From Theocolax elegans (taxonomy: Eukaryota > Arthropoda > Insecta > Hymenoptera > Cerocephalidae), in NCBI GenBank assembly GCA_026168455.1, contig CM047430.1, positions 69,727,044 through 69,791,043 of the forward strand: a DNA stretch of 64,000 nt, given 5' to 3'. The notes beneath the pieces are model-generated. The model searched no databases, was not told the DNA's origin, and saw only the letters and a list, made by a program, of their open reading frames with translations. This document shows, one piece after another, positions 47,678 through 59,555 of this stretch (the first letter of the stretch is position 1; every line of letters begins with the position of its first letter). Made by a program: the position numbers and the translations under genes.

Positions 47678-50615
47678 TTAAGTGTATAATCTTATAGTTG
47701 CATCTGCACCTGCTGATAATACCCATGGTTGAATTGGGTGAAACAGGACATCCAATATTCCAAAATCATTGAAAGCTTCATGATTGCTCAGCCTTTTGAG
47801 AGGCACAATCAATGGGTTTTGCAGCAAATCACTGTAATTGTCAAAGAAATTAATAATCATAACATTTATTTATTTATTAAATCAAATTATTTATGTAATT
47901 ATACCTGTAGACCATTCCATGGCATACAATAAGACCACGATCATCAGCACCTGATGCAAATAGCGGATATCGCTTATGATATGCTACTCCACGTATTCCT
48001 GTACCGTGAAGACGTAGAGTTTGGTATGGCTTTGTACTTAAATCTAAATCAAACCACAACAATTTCTTGTCATATGTACCAACAAGAAGATTATCTCCGC
48101 CTGAAATAATAAATTATAAATATTTTATACAAAAATTTTGTAAATATTTTTCTTACCAGGATGTATTGACATGGTTGATATCCATTGTGAATTTGTTAAT
48201 AATTTTTTTACCATTTCTTGTTTTGTTAAATCATATATTCTTACATTTTTTTGAGTCTGTAAAAAAATAAATATTGTGTCACTATAATTTTATAAGTAAA
48301 TACAACTAATAAAATAATAACTTACTGCAACAAACAAGAAAGGCCTAATAGGATGAAACAGAACACATTGAACTTGTCCTTTAGGCCTGCCAATAGGTAT
48401 GTGAGATCTCCTTTTTGATAATTGATGTACTAAAACAGCCCTATTTTGGCCATCTGGCATTACCGAAGCAAAGTAATCACCCTTTCCGTGCCATGTTACT
48501 TGTTTTACAATTTTGAAATGGTTTAAAACTATTCTAATTCCCATTTTCCAATTTTCTGGATTGTCTACTTCCGTTTGCTGCTCCCATTGTATTACAGCTT
48601 TAACTCGTTCAGGTACTAAATTTTAAATATACAGTAATTAATTTATATATAATTTTAATACATCAATAATTAGTTACTAGTAATTACCAATAGTATCACT
48701 TTGTGGCATAATTTCTAATAATTTATCTGCTTTGCTCGTTATTAAGTGATCCCCTACACCTGGATTAATCAAAAGAACTTTTTGATCTGCTGCTACTGCT
48801 ATTAAGGGTAAATTTTGATTTGGACACCATGCAACACTTCGAACTATACCACCACAATTAATAACTTTAACACATCTTCCAGTCGAAATTTCCCATACTA
48901 AAAATTATAAAATGTATTATCAACTTTAAACAATAAGATTTAAACTAAAATTAAAATTAAATAAAATTTACTAACTCCTCAGTGTTGTGTCATCTCCACC
49001 ACTAGCAAGGTATTGACCTGTTGCTTCTATAGCCATGCTTCTAACCATGTCTGTATGCCCTTTGTAAATCATAGATTGAATTGTAGGGAATGGTTGCAAA
49101 TCTCTAGGACTTGGTAGTTGAGGTACCAATGATTCTGGTTCTATAGTTAATTTCATTTTTATTGCTCTTGGGCATAAATAAAGATCCAGACATCTCTGAA
49201 ATCTTTCTTTAATGTACTTAGGATAGGCAGGTACTTGTCTAAGACAATCATATTTTTCAGGAATGAAATGTAATTTTCTTTTCCATGGTGATGCTTTCAG
49301 TTTATTCCATTCCTTTATTTCTCTTTTATCAAACAAATACTCCGGAGGAGGATTGTAGCTTTCGGCATGACCAGGCAAAAATCGTTTTGGTGCTGGAATA
49401 TGCTTGTGAATTCTTCTCATTTCTTCTGCTTGATCATCTGTCTGCCAAAGCATGTAAAACTGAGGATCTTTTGACTTTTGGTCCCTTTCTTTTTGCATTT
49501 CTGCTGTTGACTTTATCCATCCCATTTTGAGAGCATGCACCAGTTTAGAAACTTTTCTAGCTTCTGGTTTTGATGGTAAAAATGAACGTTTATGTTCAGG
49601 AAACTTTCGAAGAGGCATTTTTTCTACTTCTGAAGTAAACCATTCAACCCATGGCTACATAAATAAAATAGTTAAATAATATTATAAAATATCAATTCTT
49701 AAATTATAAATCATTACACTTACAGCATATTCATCAAATTGTGCATCGGGTATCCTTTGTTTTTGAATTCTTGTAATGAGTTGAATATCTGCTTCGCTCA
49801 ATACTACATCTTGACCAGTTTGATGATCTTTCACAGTCCTCCAAAAATCAGGATCTTCCATCCTTTTTAAAAAGTTATCCAGTTGATCTCCTTTTTCAGG
49901 TTTTAATATTTTTTTTCCTTCCCAGTCATAACCAACATGATCAGCATCATTATACCATTTCATAGGTATATTTCCAACTGTGTTTCGAATATCTTCTTCA
50001 TCGGAAGTATCACTTTCATATTCATTTGTAGAAGTTTTTGTCACATTATCAGTTGCAGTAGCAACCGGTAAAGTTTTTGTCATTGCATTTTTAGAATTTT
50101 TGTGGACAATTATTTTATTATTAGCCTTATTTTGCACATTTTTTGTATCAGTTTTTGATTTTAACTTTACAATTTTTTTATTATCTTCTTTACTTGAGTC
50201 TGATTCAGATTCTAAAAGACTGTCATCAATTGATGCATATTCATCAGTTTCCTCTTCTTCTTCATCTTCACTTTCTTCACCATCGAAGGACTCATCGTCA
50301 GATGTAAATATTGGTTTATCATCTTCTTCTTCAGAATCATCATTAACATTGTCAACTTCTTCGTCAGTTGTATCTCCACTATCATTAATTTCTCCAGTTA
50401 ATAAATCCTCAGTACCCGAATCCTTAAAATATAAATATATTATATATTTTTCGTTTTATATTCAACAGTTGAAAATAATTGTTTTACTATGTATAAAGTT
50501 TATTTACCTCCTCATCTTCGGAATCATCTTGATCACTTACTTTTTCCTCTTGAACAACATTAACAATTTTTTTTATTTCCTGTTTACGTTTCAACGACTT
50601 TTTGTTAGTTTTCAT
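47678..50615 (-). CDS. BOP1: BOP1 ribosome biogenesis protein (Erb1 family), 8 exons
   Basis: Nucleolar PeBoW-complex subunit (with PES1 and WDR12) needed for 27S/32S pre-rRNA processing and 60S assembly. Exons on the minus strand: 50615-50508, 50422-49724, 49654-48976, 48897-48688, 48615-48326, 48256-48157, 48100-47905, 47831-47678; phases agree, 811 residues (human 746). A Lys-rich then acidic Asp/Glu/Ser N-terminus precedes the BOP1NT domain ([70 protein letters not shown]). A C-terminal WD40 propeller follows ([39 protein letters not shown], [19 protein letters not shown] at the end). The exon 3/4 splice uses donor gttagt and restores TLR-IWEI. Confidence 0.94.
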
Positions 50616-51313
50616 TTTTTTAAACGGTAGAATATACAAAATTACGACCAAACGCACATGGCCTGCTAAGAAGGTTAAGAGAAAAAAACACGCGTGTTAT
50701 ATACAGACATACAGTATACACATACATACATCGCACGTGCAGAATTGTCAGTCAATTCATGCGCGCCAACTTCACGAAGTTTGAGAAAAAAGAATATTTC
50801 TTCGATTCGATATACGATTCACTTCAAAGGAATTAAGAATCTACTATAGTTGATTGAATCCCTGATTGTTCCAGCTAGCACTTATTTTTTTTATACATCA
50901 CAACATCGACGGAGAGGAGAGGAGAGGCAACGAAGAGCTCGAAGGAAACAAACGTACAAAGGCATGTATCTTAGCTATTATGTATTTTTAACAAGCTAAG
51001 TTGCCGTTCATTTCGTTTTTCTAAGACTAAGGCCAACTGCGAAGGAAGGCAAATTTTTTTAATACAATCCCTATCTTGTGCGTAGGTTTATTACAGTGCG
51101 ATATGATAACGAAATTGATCTCGAGAGAAACCATTAAAGCGAGCCAGTTTACGGTGACTCGACGAAAAACAACGAGATGCATTCGTGATGCGTTTGATCG
51201 CTTATGTCACATCTACAAGTAACATGTAAGTTAAAGAATTACGTTTTTTTTTATTCAATGATATTAGTCAGTACATTGTGCAAATTTATTTTTTTCTTAG
51301 AAAATATTGGAGA
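50616..51313. other. Divergent upstream region of BOP1 and FRS2-type gene
   Basis: Holds both promoters. On the plus strand a non-coding exon ending at 51225 (aacat|gtaagt) and a 75-bp intron with acceptor tttttttcttag (to 51300) make a likely spliced 5'UTR for the FRS2-type gene. Confidence 0.6.
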
Positions 51314-53060
51314 ATGGGTTGTGTCAACAGCCGAACAGATATCAATGACCTACACCCAAATGTCTTTCAAGTAATGAATGTCGATGATCTAGGAAATCTA
51401 ATTACACCAGGCAGGTTGGAGATTACAGATTTAGATATTATTTTATACCAAAGAGGCAAATCAGCAGTCAAATGGCCATTAAGATGTTTACGTCGTTATG
51501 GTTATGATAATGAAATTTTTAGTTTTGAATCAGGTAGACGGTGCTCTACTGGTCCAGGTATCTATGCCTTTAAGTGTCGCAGAGCAGCACAACTTTTTAA
51601 TCTTGTACAAATAAATATACAGGTAAGTTAATATTTATAGTTACATTATTCAATATTTATAAAACATTGCTTAAAATATTAAAATATTGAATTTATTTTT
51701 AAACGTTTTATAATATTAAAATTAAATAATAAAATTAATGTTATAGCAAATTTGTACAAATGGTGATGATGCAATCTCGAGGGAAATGCCAATTGGGACG
51801 CACACTGGGCCTATGATTACAAGATCGACAATACCAACTGAACCTAATTATTTGGATCCAACGCCAGCTAGAAGTAATGGTCGTATTGTATCTGCATTTC
51901 CTCATAACCAGCAGAATGGGAGATTAAGTAGCATTGGTAGTAGCAGTGGTCCAATGTCTCCACAAGGAACAATGGGATCACCTTCACCTCCTCCTATGCT
52001 ACCATTATCATTGCCACCTCCTCCACCTGTTCCACACTTTCATCCGTCCTCTTTATATGTCAACGAAGAAGCTTTTCAACCAAATAGTACTACAGACTTA
52101 GAGCATAATAATAATAAAAGCCAAGCAAGGATGTCAATGCAAAGGTATAATTTTATTTATAAGATTAACATATAATTTTTATAAATTATGTTGTATTTTA
52201 TTTTATTGAAAGTTAAATGAAAATAGTAAAACCCATTATTATAACCAACTAAAAGCGTACATTACAAATTTAAATGAAATTCCAGGTCTCATACTGTAAG
52301 TAGTTCAACATCGAGTAGTGGTTTCCTGTCGTTTGAGCAGATATCTGGCCAAGGAACAAGTAGCGAAATATGGTCATCTAATCATAATCGTCCAGCAGTG
52401 CCTCCACAATCATCGGCACCTTCTTACATGAACGTTGAGCTCGCTAGCGACGCAAGTCCACTTTCCCCATCTCATAGTACTTGCGAATCTTCGACTCCTG
52501 TGAGAGAAGAGTCTTCCGATGTTTTAGATGCACGCGCTTACATGAATATAAGTCCAGGTCAAGAGAGGCTCGAAGCTCCAGTTGTTAAAACTCGTCCACC
52601 CGCACTTTCAATTTTACAGCAATCAGATTCGGAAGATGGGTCAAGACACTGTTACGCAAATCTTGAAGCTAGTGAAATTGAAGGATTAAAGAAACGTTTT
52701 TCGACAACTTCAATCGCTGAGAAAATCTTACCTCTTCAGTCGCAAACACCACCACCTCTTTCAACACCAGTCCGAGAAATGAGTTACGTTGTTTTAGACT
52801 TAGATAAAAAAGATGCACCAACGACGGAATCGTCTCCAACGCCTCCGCAAGCTTCGTCTCCACCGGATTCGCCAATGAAAGGTCAACAAATTGGATATGT
52901 AACGATTGATTTCAACAAAACAGCCGCGCTTTCGCATTCAGTTAATTCTGGTTTGGTAAGCGATATTGACGAAGGATCGAGAAAAACTCGTCACAATTCA
53001 ACGATTAGCGAATTGATAGCTCCTCCTTCGACTAGGCACAATTCATCTATGAGTGAGTGA
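51314..53060 (+). CDS. FRS2: FRS2-type FGF-receptor-substrate docking protein, 3 coding exons
   Basis: Membrane-anchored adaptor that binds receptor tyrosine kinases through a PTB domain and recruits GRB2/SHP2. Exons: 51314-51622, 51747-52144, 52286-53060; phases agree, 493 residues. MGCVNSR is an N-myristoylation signal and supports this start. The PTB/IRS domain lies at about 13-115 (LGNLITPGRLEITDLDIILY, WPLRCLRRYGYDNEIFSFE, GIYAFKCRRAAQLFNLVQ). The disordered tail contains a proline-rich patch and possible phosphotyrosine docking sites: YMNV, YMNI and YANL fit GRB2 YxN sites, while YVVL and YVTI fit SHP2/SH2 sites. The tail ends with a near-duplicated TRHNSTISE/TRHNSSMSE. A consensus donor gtgagt (53053-53058) overlaps the stop codon, so an alternative longer C-terminus cannot be excluded. 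Confidence 0.9.
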
Positions 53061-54779
53061 TTTAGGATACTTTGTTTATTCTTACACGATTTTCTTTTAC
53101 TTACCTCTAACGACATGTTGATGAGTCTTGAGCTTTGGAATTTGAATGTTTAAAAACAAGTTTAAAGGGACTTACGAGACACCTAGTTATTATAGGAATA
53201 TTGTACTAGGACTTGCCTTCTTTCATGTTCAACATACTGTTTGGAAATCAATGGTAAAAATTGACAAACACAAGTAAAAATTTAAAAGAATTGTAAAGTA
53301 AACAATCATCAATAAGATTGCAAATTGCATACTGAGGAGTAATTTTATATTTGTACATCGCAAAATGTAATTTTTAAAATGGATCATCGGTAACGAAAGA
53401 CGAGTCGCGAAAAAATTAACTTTTCTGTCTAGTCAAAATCATTTCGATAAATATGAGGCTATTAAATTACTCAAACGTAATGTATATATGTATATGTATA
53501 TATGTTTCTTTTATCGAGGGAATGATAAGAAAAGTTAATTACTGGATTTAAATGCTCATTAATATTTATTAACAAGTTATAAAGAAAATTTCGAGCATAT
53601 TGTAGAGGATTATCAAACATATGTAATATCTGATAGGTTAATAACCTAATTTCGATTGTTTATTTATCAAGTGATAAATATCTACTTTTATTACGTGCAA
53701 TTGAACGCTACAAAGTGCGCAGTAATGATATTTATTATTACAATGCGACTGAGTAAACGTTGATTAGTGGCTTTTTATATCTTTTTAATTACGAAGAGCC
53801 GATTAACGAGATTTCTTTAAGTAATTATGAAACTCAACTGCGTGAGCAAAAGATGTGTACTTTCATTTTTTGTAATTCTTGAGATTAATCGTGACTTAAA
53901 GAAAAACGAGATTAGATATGGGTAATGTTAAGTTTGATTACAATGAAATGACTGGAGCTCAAATGATTGTGGACTATTAAGTTAACGTGTGAACAATAAA
54001 ATTTAAAGAAAATAATGTAGGGACGAATCTTTGAAATTTCATTGATCGAAAAAAAGAAAGTTAATCTTCTTTTCTTTAAGTACTAATAAGTTTAATTGAT
54101 TTTGTCAGTTAATGCCAAATAATTTAATCTAGTGTATATACTAACAAATGCGAAGATTAATTTAAATTTTAGTTAGCTAAAAGAAAAAATTGATAAGTAT
54201 CAATCAAATAAGTATGTATACATAAATAGAATACTCTCAATCATGTGAAAGCATAAATGAGGTCCTAATCATTTAGACAACTCAATGTGCAAATTCTATG
54301 TAGAAGGAATGTGTAGGTTACTGTACCACTTAAAATTCTTGACCTTGTGGGAGGTCTGTACAGTGTTCAAATCGGATATAATTTATTTACAATTGTGAAA
54401 GTCATTTTATAAAGAAAATATTAATTTCTGAAATCAGATAACAAAATCAATTGTATAATAAAAAAATTTGATATCATTTCAAGTTCATAGACACTTTAAA
54501 ATAATCTAAGATAAGCTTTGACTTTTACCTACATATTCCTTGTCACTTGAAACATCATTGAGAATCAGAGAACGATAAATATTTATAAACCTGTATAATT
54601 GTAGAGAAAACAATAAGATTGATGAATCACAAAGTTGATTAAACGAACAAAACAATAATAATTAGTGTAATGTTGCACCTTTGATTCTTATCGAGTCGTT
54701 CCCGTGGTGCAACATTTACTATGGTTTACAACAAATAATTTTATTTTTATATTATTTACGAATAATTATTAAATAATTA
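53061..54779. other. 3' flank / 3'UTR of FRS2-type gene
   Basis: AT-rich non-coding DNA with several AATAAA signals (for example near 53995). A small hairpin (TGTTGCACC at 54671-54679 with GGTGCAACA at 54706-54714) is present. No coding sequence. Confidence 0.6.
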
Positions 54780-56580
54780 TTACCCGGTAACGATTTTTAT
54801 TAATTGGGCGCCAGTTACCGGTAAAACTAAACTTTAAGCTGTTTGAGGGTCGCGGGCTCCACGTTGCCATCACGGAAAAAATGACGGAATCACGTTGTAG
54901 GATTTTGAATATTTTTACTCGGGTTTAAATAATTCCCTTTAATTTCACACACAAGTTATCAACACTTTAATTATTATATATGCTGTGTACAATAATTGCA
55001 ATCACTTATCAGAAATTCGGCTGATTTATTGTTGAACGTATATGTTAATCAACTCGCGCAATTAGGTAATTCGCCGCGAAACGCTAACGAAAAATATAAT
55101 AAGTACCGATTCAATTAATCCGCTGCAGCTAATTCTCGTATAATCTCACTAAGTCGATTTTAATTATTAATATTCACACGGCCATCATACTTTACAATAT
55201 CCACGGAACGTCCCGCTATCACCCGCTCTCATACCTTACAAATATATCACGTGTTCTCACCGCGAGTCCAATCATATCTCGTCAACCAGGACCGTTCTCT
55301 CCTTAAACGTTTGGTTACAACCCTCGGCCTTCAGGTACAATTCTGTATCTAACGTCTGTTCAATCGTCTCGATACTACAACTCCTCAATTTTATTCTCAG
55401 CTATTCCAAAGATGACTTTTTTTTCTAATATATTCCTTTCAATACTACTGTACAACAGGGTTGCAAATAATTAATTACTTTTTTAATTAAATACTCCATT
55501 TAATTCATAATTCTTTTTTGATTTATTAATTAAACTTGCCTTTAATTCGCAAATCATTATTGATTTTTTAATTAAATTTATCTTAAATTCACATGTTATT
55601 TTTAATTTTTTTTAAATTAATTTACTAATATTAATATTATCTTATTATATATTATTATATTATAATATATTATATAATATATTATTAATTTTATTATCTT
55701 AATATTTTAGAGTTTAATTAAAAAATCAAAAATGGTTTGTGAATTAAACGCGTGTTTAAATCATAAATAAAAAATAAAAAATGAATTATGATTTATAGAT
55801 AGGTGCAATTAATTTTTTTGCAACCCTGCTGTACAGTACGGAGGTTGGGGAAAAAGTCTCGTCCTTCTTTTCCAATTCGTATTATTCGCTACCGATAGTG
55901 AAGCTGGTTGCTCTCCATTTCCGCTATCCGTTCCGCTAGATCGGTAGTAATAGAAGTACCGATAATCGTCAGTAACGCCACCTATTTTTCTTCCAACTCT
56001 GCTATCGTGTATCCGCCATATAAATTTAGCCGCTATCTATAGATATTCGCCAACGCCTCCACCAATGCACCGGGACAACTATCCATCTCCTTTTCTCTTA
56101 CATCGGTACGTATGGATATCGGTCCGTTCGTAATCATCCCCCTCCGGCGCACCGCTCTCACCTATACTCGACCTGGACGTGCAGTGTCCGCGCCGTCACT
56201 CTCTTACTAGGCGCACGCGATCAACATCTCCTCCATCTCTCTCGGTTTCGCGCGCGCACGCGGTGATCGGTGTCGTCGGCAGTTTCCCGATATTCTTACG
56301 ATTCGCCACTAAACGGTGTGTCGGTGGATTCGGCATACACGGGATACGACGTTGTCGTCGGCTGCTTCGCTCGTCCGGTGCTACGTGATCTCATTATTAT
56401 AATCACAATCAATAATTAATACATCTCAAACAAACCGAGGAATTCCCTATTATAATCACGTAAACTCTCATTCGCGATGTCCCGGTGATTAGATTGGCTC
56501 GACCCGGTTTTCGCAAGTTACCGCGGTCCTACCCTCACTTGCCTTCTGATCAACATCAGAACACTCAACAATTACTTTCT
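54780..56580. mobile_element. CpG/GC-richer foreign-looking block, possible old LTR-element remnant
   Basis: This block differs from its AT-rich flanks: it is pyrimidine- and CpG-rich, especially 55850-56390, with no matching coding frame. On the minus strand 54814-54807 reads TGGCGCCC, the start of a Lys-tRNA primer-binding site as found in many LTR retroelements, and the right end contains TGTTGAG-type sequence (56568-56562) that could open an LTR. No second LTR, internal gene or target duplication was found, so this is tentative. A hAT-like MITE is nested within it. Confidence 0.3.
55456..55828. mobile_element. hAT-like foldback MITE with 8-bp target duplication
   Basis: 373-bp non-autonomous element. 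Both ends read CAGGGTTGCAAA inward (55456-55467 and the reverse complement of 55817-55828), the CAGGG start typical of hAT terminal inverted repeats. The flanks are CTGTACAA (55448-55455) and CTGTACAG (55829-55836), an 8-bp target-site duplication with one mismatch. The two halves are imperfect inverted copies for about 150 bp each (shared CATAATTC, TTTAATTC-CAAA and GATTTTTTAATTAAA blocks), around an AT-only centre. It has no coding capacity, so any movement would need a transposase in trans. Confidence 0.85.
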
Positions 56581-59555
56581 TTTATTTATTAATTAAATGA
56601 GTCATGCCTCACATTAAAAACAATAAAATCATTGTACATGTAAGTTGATAAAAAAATAAAAAAATGTACGTCATGTGTAGACGCGTACAAAGGCCTGTTA
56701 TATAGGGAAAAAACAACATATACATAGGTAGAGAAAACCTGTTGCAAGACTATTTTGTAAGAGGTTTATCCGGGATGTGGAAAACATTTTTAGATATATT
56801 AGACACTTTTTTTTTGTAAAGTAACTATATAGAAGTTCGTTTTGTGTACAATGTATATGTGATAATAAACAGAGGGAATCTTCTATGTAACACTAAGGAT
56901 AAAGTACTGGTGTAAAAAGAAACGAATTTTTCGGGTGAAAGTAGTCGCCTACGAAAAAATAAAACACTTGTATACGCCAAAGGAAACATTTTTTCTAAAC
57001 ATATGTAGTAGCCAAAGATAAGAAGTAGTGCACTTTAGTGCTTAATAGCTCACGTTTATTTTAATTAGTCTTATTATATACATAGTCATTTTAATAAGAT
57101 GCTGAAGGAACGTTAATTTTGTACGGTGTCAATCGAGAAAAAAAAATTGTTGTAATGTCTATATGCGAAACTTTGTAAATCGCTGATCGCACGAGATTAT
57201 AAGCCGCATTTAATGAGATTTTCTGTACATATGTACATGTATATATGAGACTTACGCGTTTATCTCTATTTTTAATTAAACTTATCGATAGCTTTTATCG
57301 ATACTTATATATTTTTTTCGTATTGTCAATAGGTTTTCCTTGTTATGAATAGTTTTTTAACCCTTTTAAAACTGCATTTTTACGTTACTATCATATTTTT
57401 AACTAAATTTATTATTGTTTGATATTTTATGCAATTCTACAATAATTTTTTTAAAAGATTTATCTAGTATCAGTAAAATAGAAGAAAACAATAATAAATA
57501 TTTTATACATATGATCTACAAAAATCGATTAAAAATTAAAATTATAATGATAATTTTGTTTATGATTATTGTCTCTGAATGGGTTCATTTTACATTAATT
57601 ATATATACATTGAATTAATTAAACTTTCTTATGCATTTAAAAAATTATATTTCAATTTTGATTGCCCCAATTTTTTTATGCATTTTATGGAAAAAATAAT
57701 TGAGTAACTATTTGCGGTAAAAATACATTTTTTGTAAGTGATAAAGAAAAACTGTACATCGAAGTAATTTTGTAGACATAGAAAAATAACTGCGAGCCTA
57801 AAAAGGTAGACTGTCAAATTGTAGGCTGAATGTTGCAAGACACAAAAAAGACAAAAAAAACTGAAAAAATACAGAGATGTATGTGTAAAATCTTGTATCA
57901 ACCGTGGCAGTATTAATCGTGTACGTAAGTATAAGTAATTGCGAAACATAAAACATTTCATGTTTATTATTTTTTCTGGCTTTAAATAATTTGACAAGCA
58001 TGCGAATGCTTGAATGCGTGAACATTGTAACAAAACAAAATAGAATTTATTTGTTCCAAATGATTAGAGAAATTTATAATTACGTTAAACGAGAATATAT
58101 CTATATATTTTATATTCGCTAACGAAAAAAATTATGCAGCAACGATATATAAATATATCAGCATTTGTGATACAAAAGTTCACCAAATAATTTTAGAATT
58201 CTAAATCGGACGAAAGTCATTTAATAAGTTTTATCATAGATTTAAGATAAAAAATATATATGAGCGGGCTTGGAAAAGAAATGTAGATTTTATTTTTCTA
58301 TGAATAGACAGCAGGGATATTCGAGTACACTGTAAAAAGCCAACAATAGTGTACATGTTGTAAATTCGTGAAGAATCATTTTGCGTCGCGGGCAAACACT
58401 TTAATTATAGTCGGCATAAATTTAAATATATAGTGTGCGTACATATAAGGCCAAGTTGTATATTTTAATATGTGCAAGAAAAATATATTGTTTAAGTCAT
58501 TTTATAATAACAATAAGAATACTAATAATAATTGTATATTTATATAGGTAACAAAAAAAAAACAATGTAATTTCGTATGTTTGTGCCTCATTTTGAATGA
58601 CGCAAACGTGTAAGACTATATATGAGAAGATTGGCGTTGAATCGGTGAGAAATTTTGTTGTAAAAATGAATATTATACTCGAACACAAAAAAATAAAAAT
58701 TATACAGTGCGTGTATTCGGCACTATTGTCCAGGCGAATAAATAATAAAGTGGCAAGGATGAAATAAGAATAAAGTTTTAAATTAAAGGAAAACGTTTTA
58801 TTTATTCATCCTATTTTTTATATTGCGTTTATTTTTACAGATATTAAAAATAATATGTACTTAAAGAAATTGCGACAACTAAATAGCACTTTAAAATTGA
58901 TGTTAAAGGACACATATTGTTAAGAATCTTATGTTTAATTTCCATAATTTTTAAAATGATTTTTTTTCCATAAGTTAGTCTATGAAGTAATTTGTTATTA
59001 TTAGAAAAGGTTAGTAGTGTACTGAAATTTTGTGGGTCCTTTTACACCTTTCTTAATATAGTTTGTTCTCACTGTACGAAAGTAGTTTATTACATATTCA
59101 TTACACTAACACGTTAATTGATTATTCTCCTACCACATTTTCTTGAATTAACATTCATTATATTCTTTTCCACTCATACTTGTTTCTTAGCTTCTGTTGT
59201 AAGAAACTTTTATGATTTCAACTAAGATCTTAAGTCAACAAATCCCCATATTATTTAAGTAATCCTTTAAATAATACTATAGTAGTCTAAATATTTTGCT
59301 TGTAATTTGACTAAATTAATAAAAAAAATAGAGAGAGAAACGCAAGTTATTACAATTACATTATTTGTATAATCTGTAAGACAATTAAGTTCTCGATTAT
59401 AGGTAATCTTGGTCATCAATAGAATGTATTTGATCCCGCGACATCAAATCTAAAAATGAGAAAATGAATAGAAGCAATTAATCAACGAGTAATTAAATTA
59501 AATATATTATTGAAATATAGTAGAACAATTGATTTACCTATTGTCATGTTAACAT
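56581..59555. other. Non-coding region between FRS2-type gene and SR-protein gene
   Basis: AT-rich; may include distal 3'UTR of the FRS2-type gene (AATAAA signals near 58737 and 58771). Near 59401-59555 lies the SR-gene 3'UTR. On the minus strand a 3'UTR intron is likely (donor ATAG|GTAAAT at 59538/59537, acceptor TTTTTAG|ATTTG at 59449). No other gene recognised. Confidence 0.55.

Noticed and set aside
54671..54714. TGTTGCACC/GGTGCAACA as possible LTR or element termini
   Set aside because: Only 9-bp arms 26 bp apart, which is a small hairpin; no target duplication or matching distant end found.
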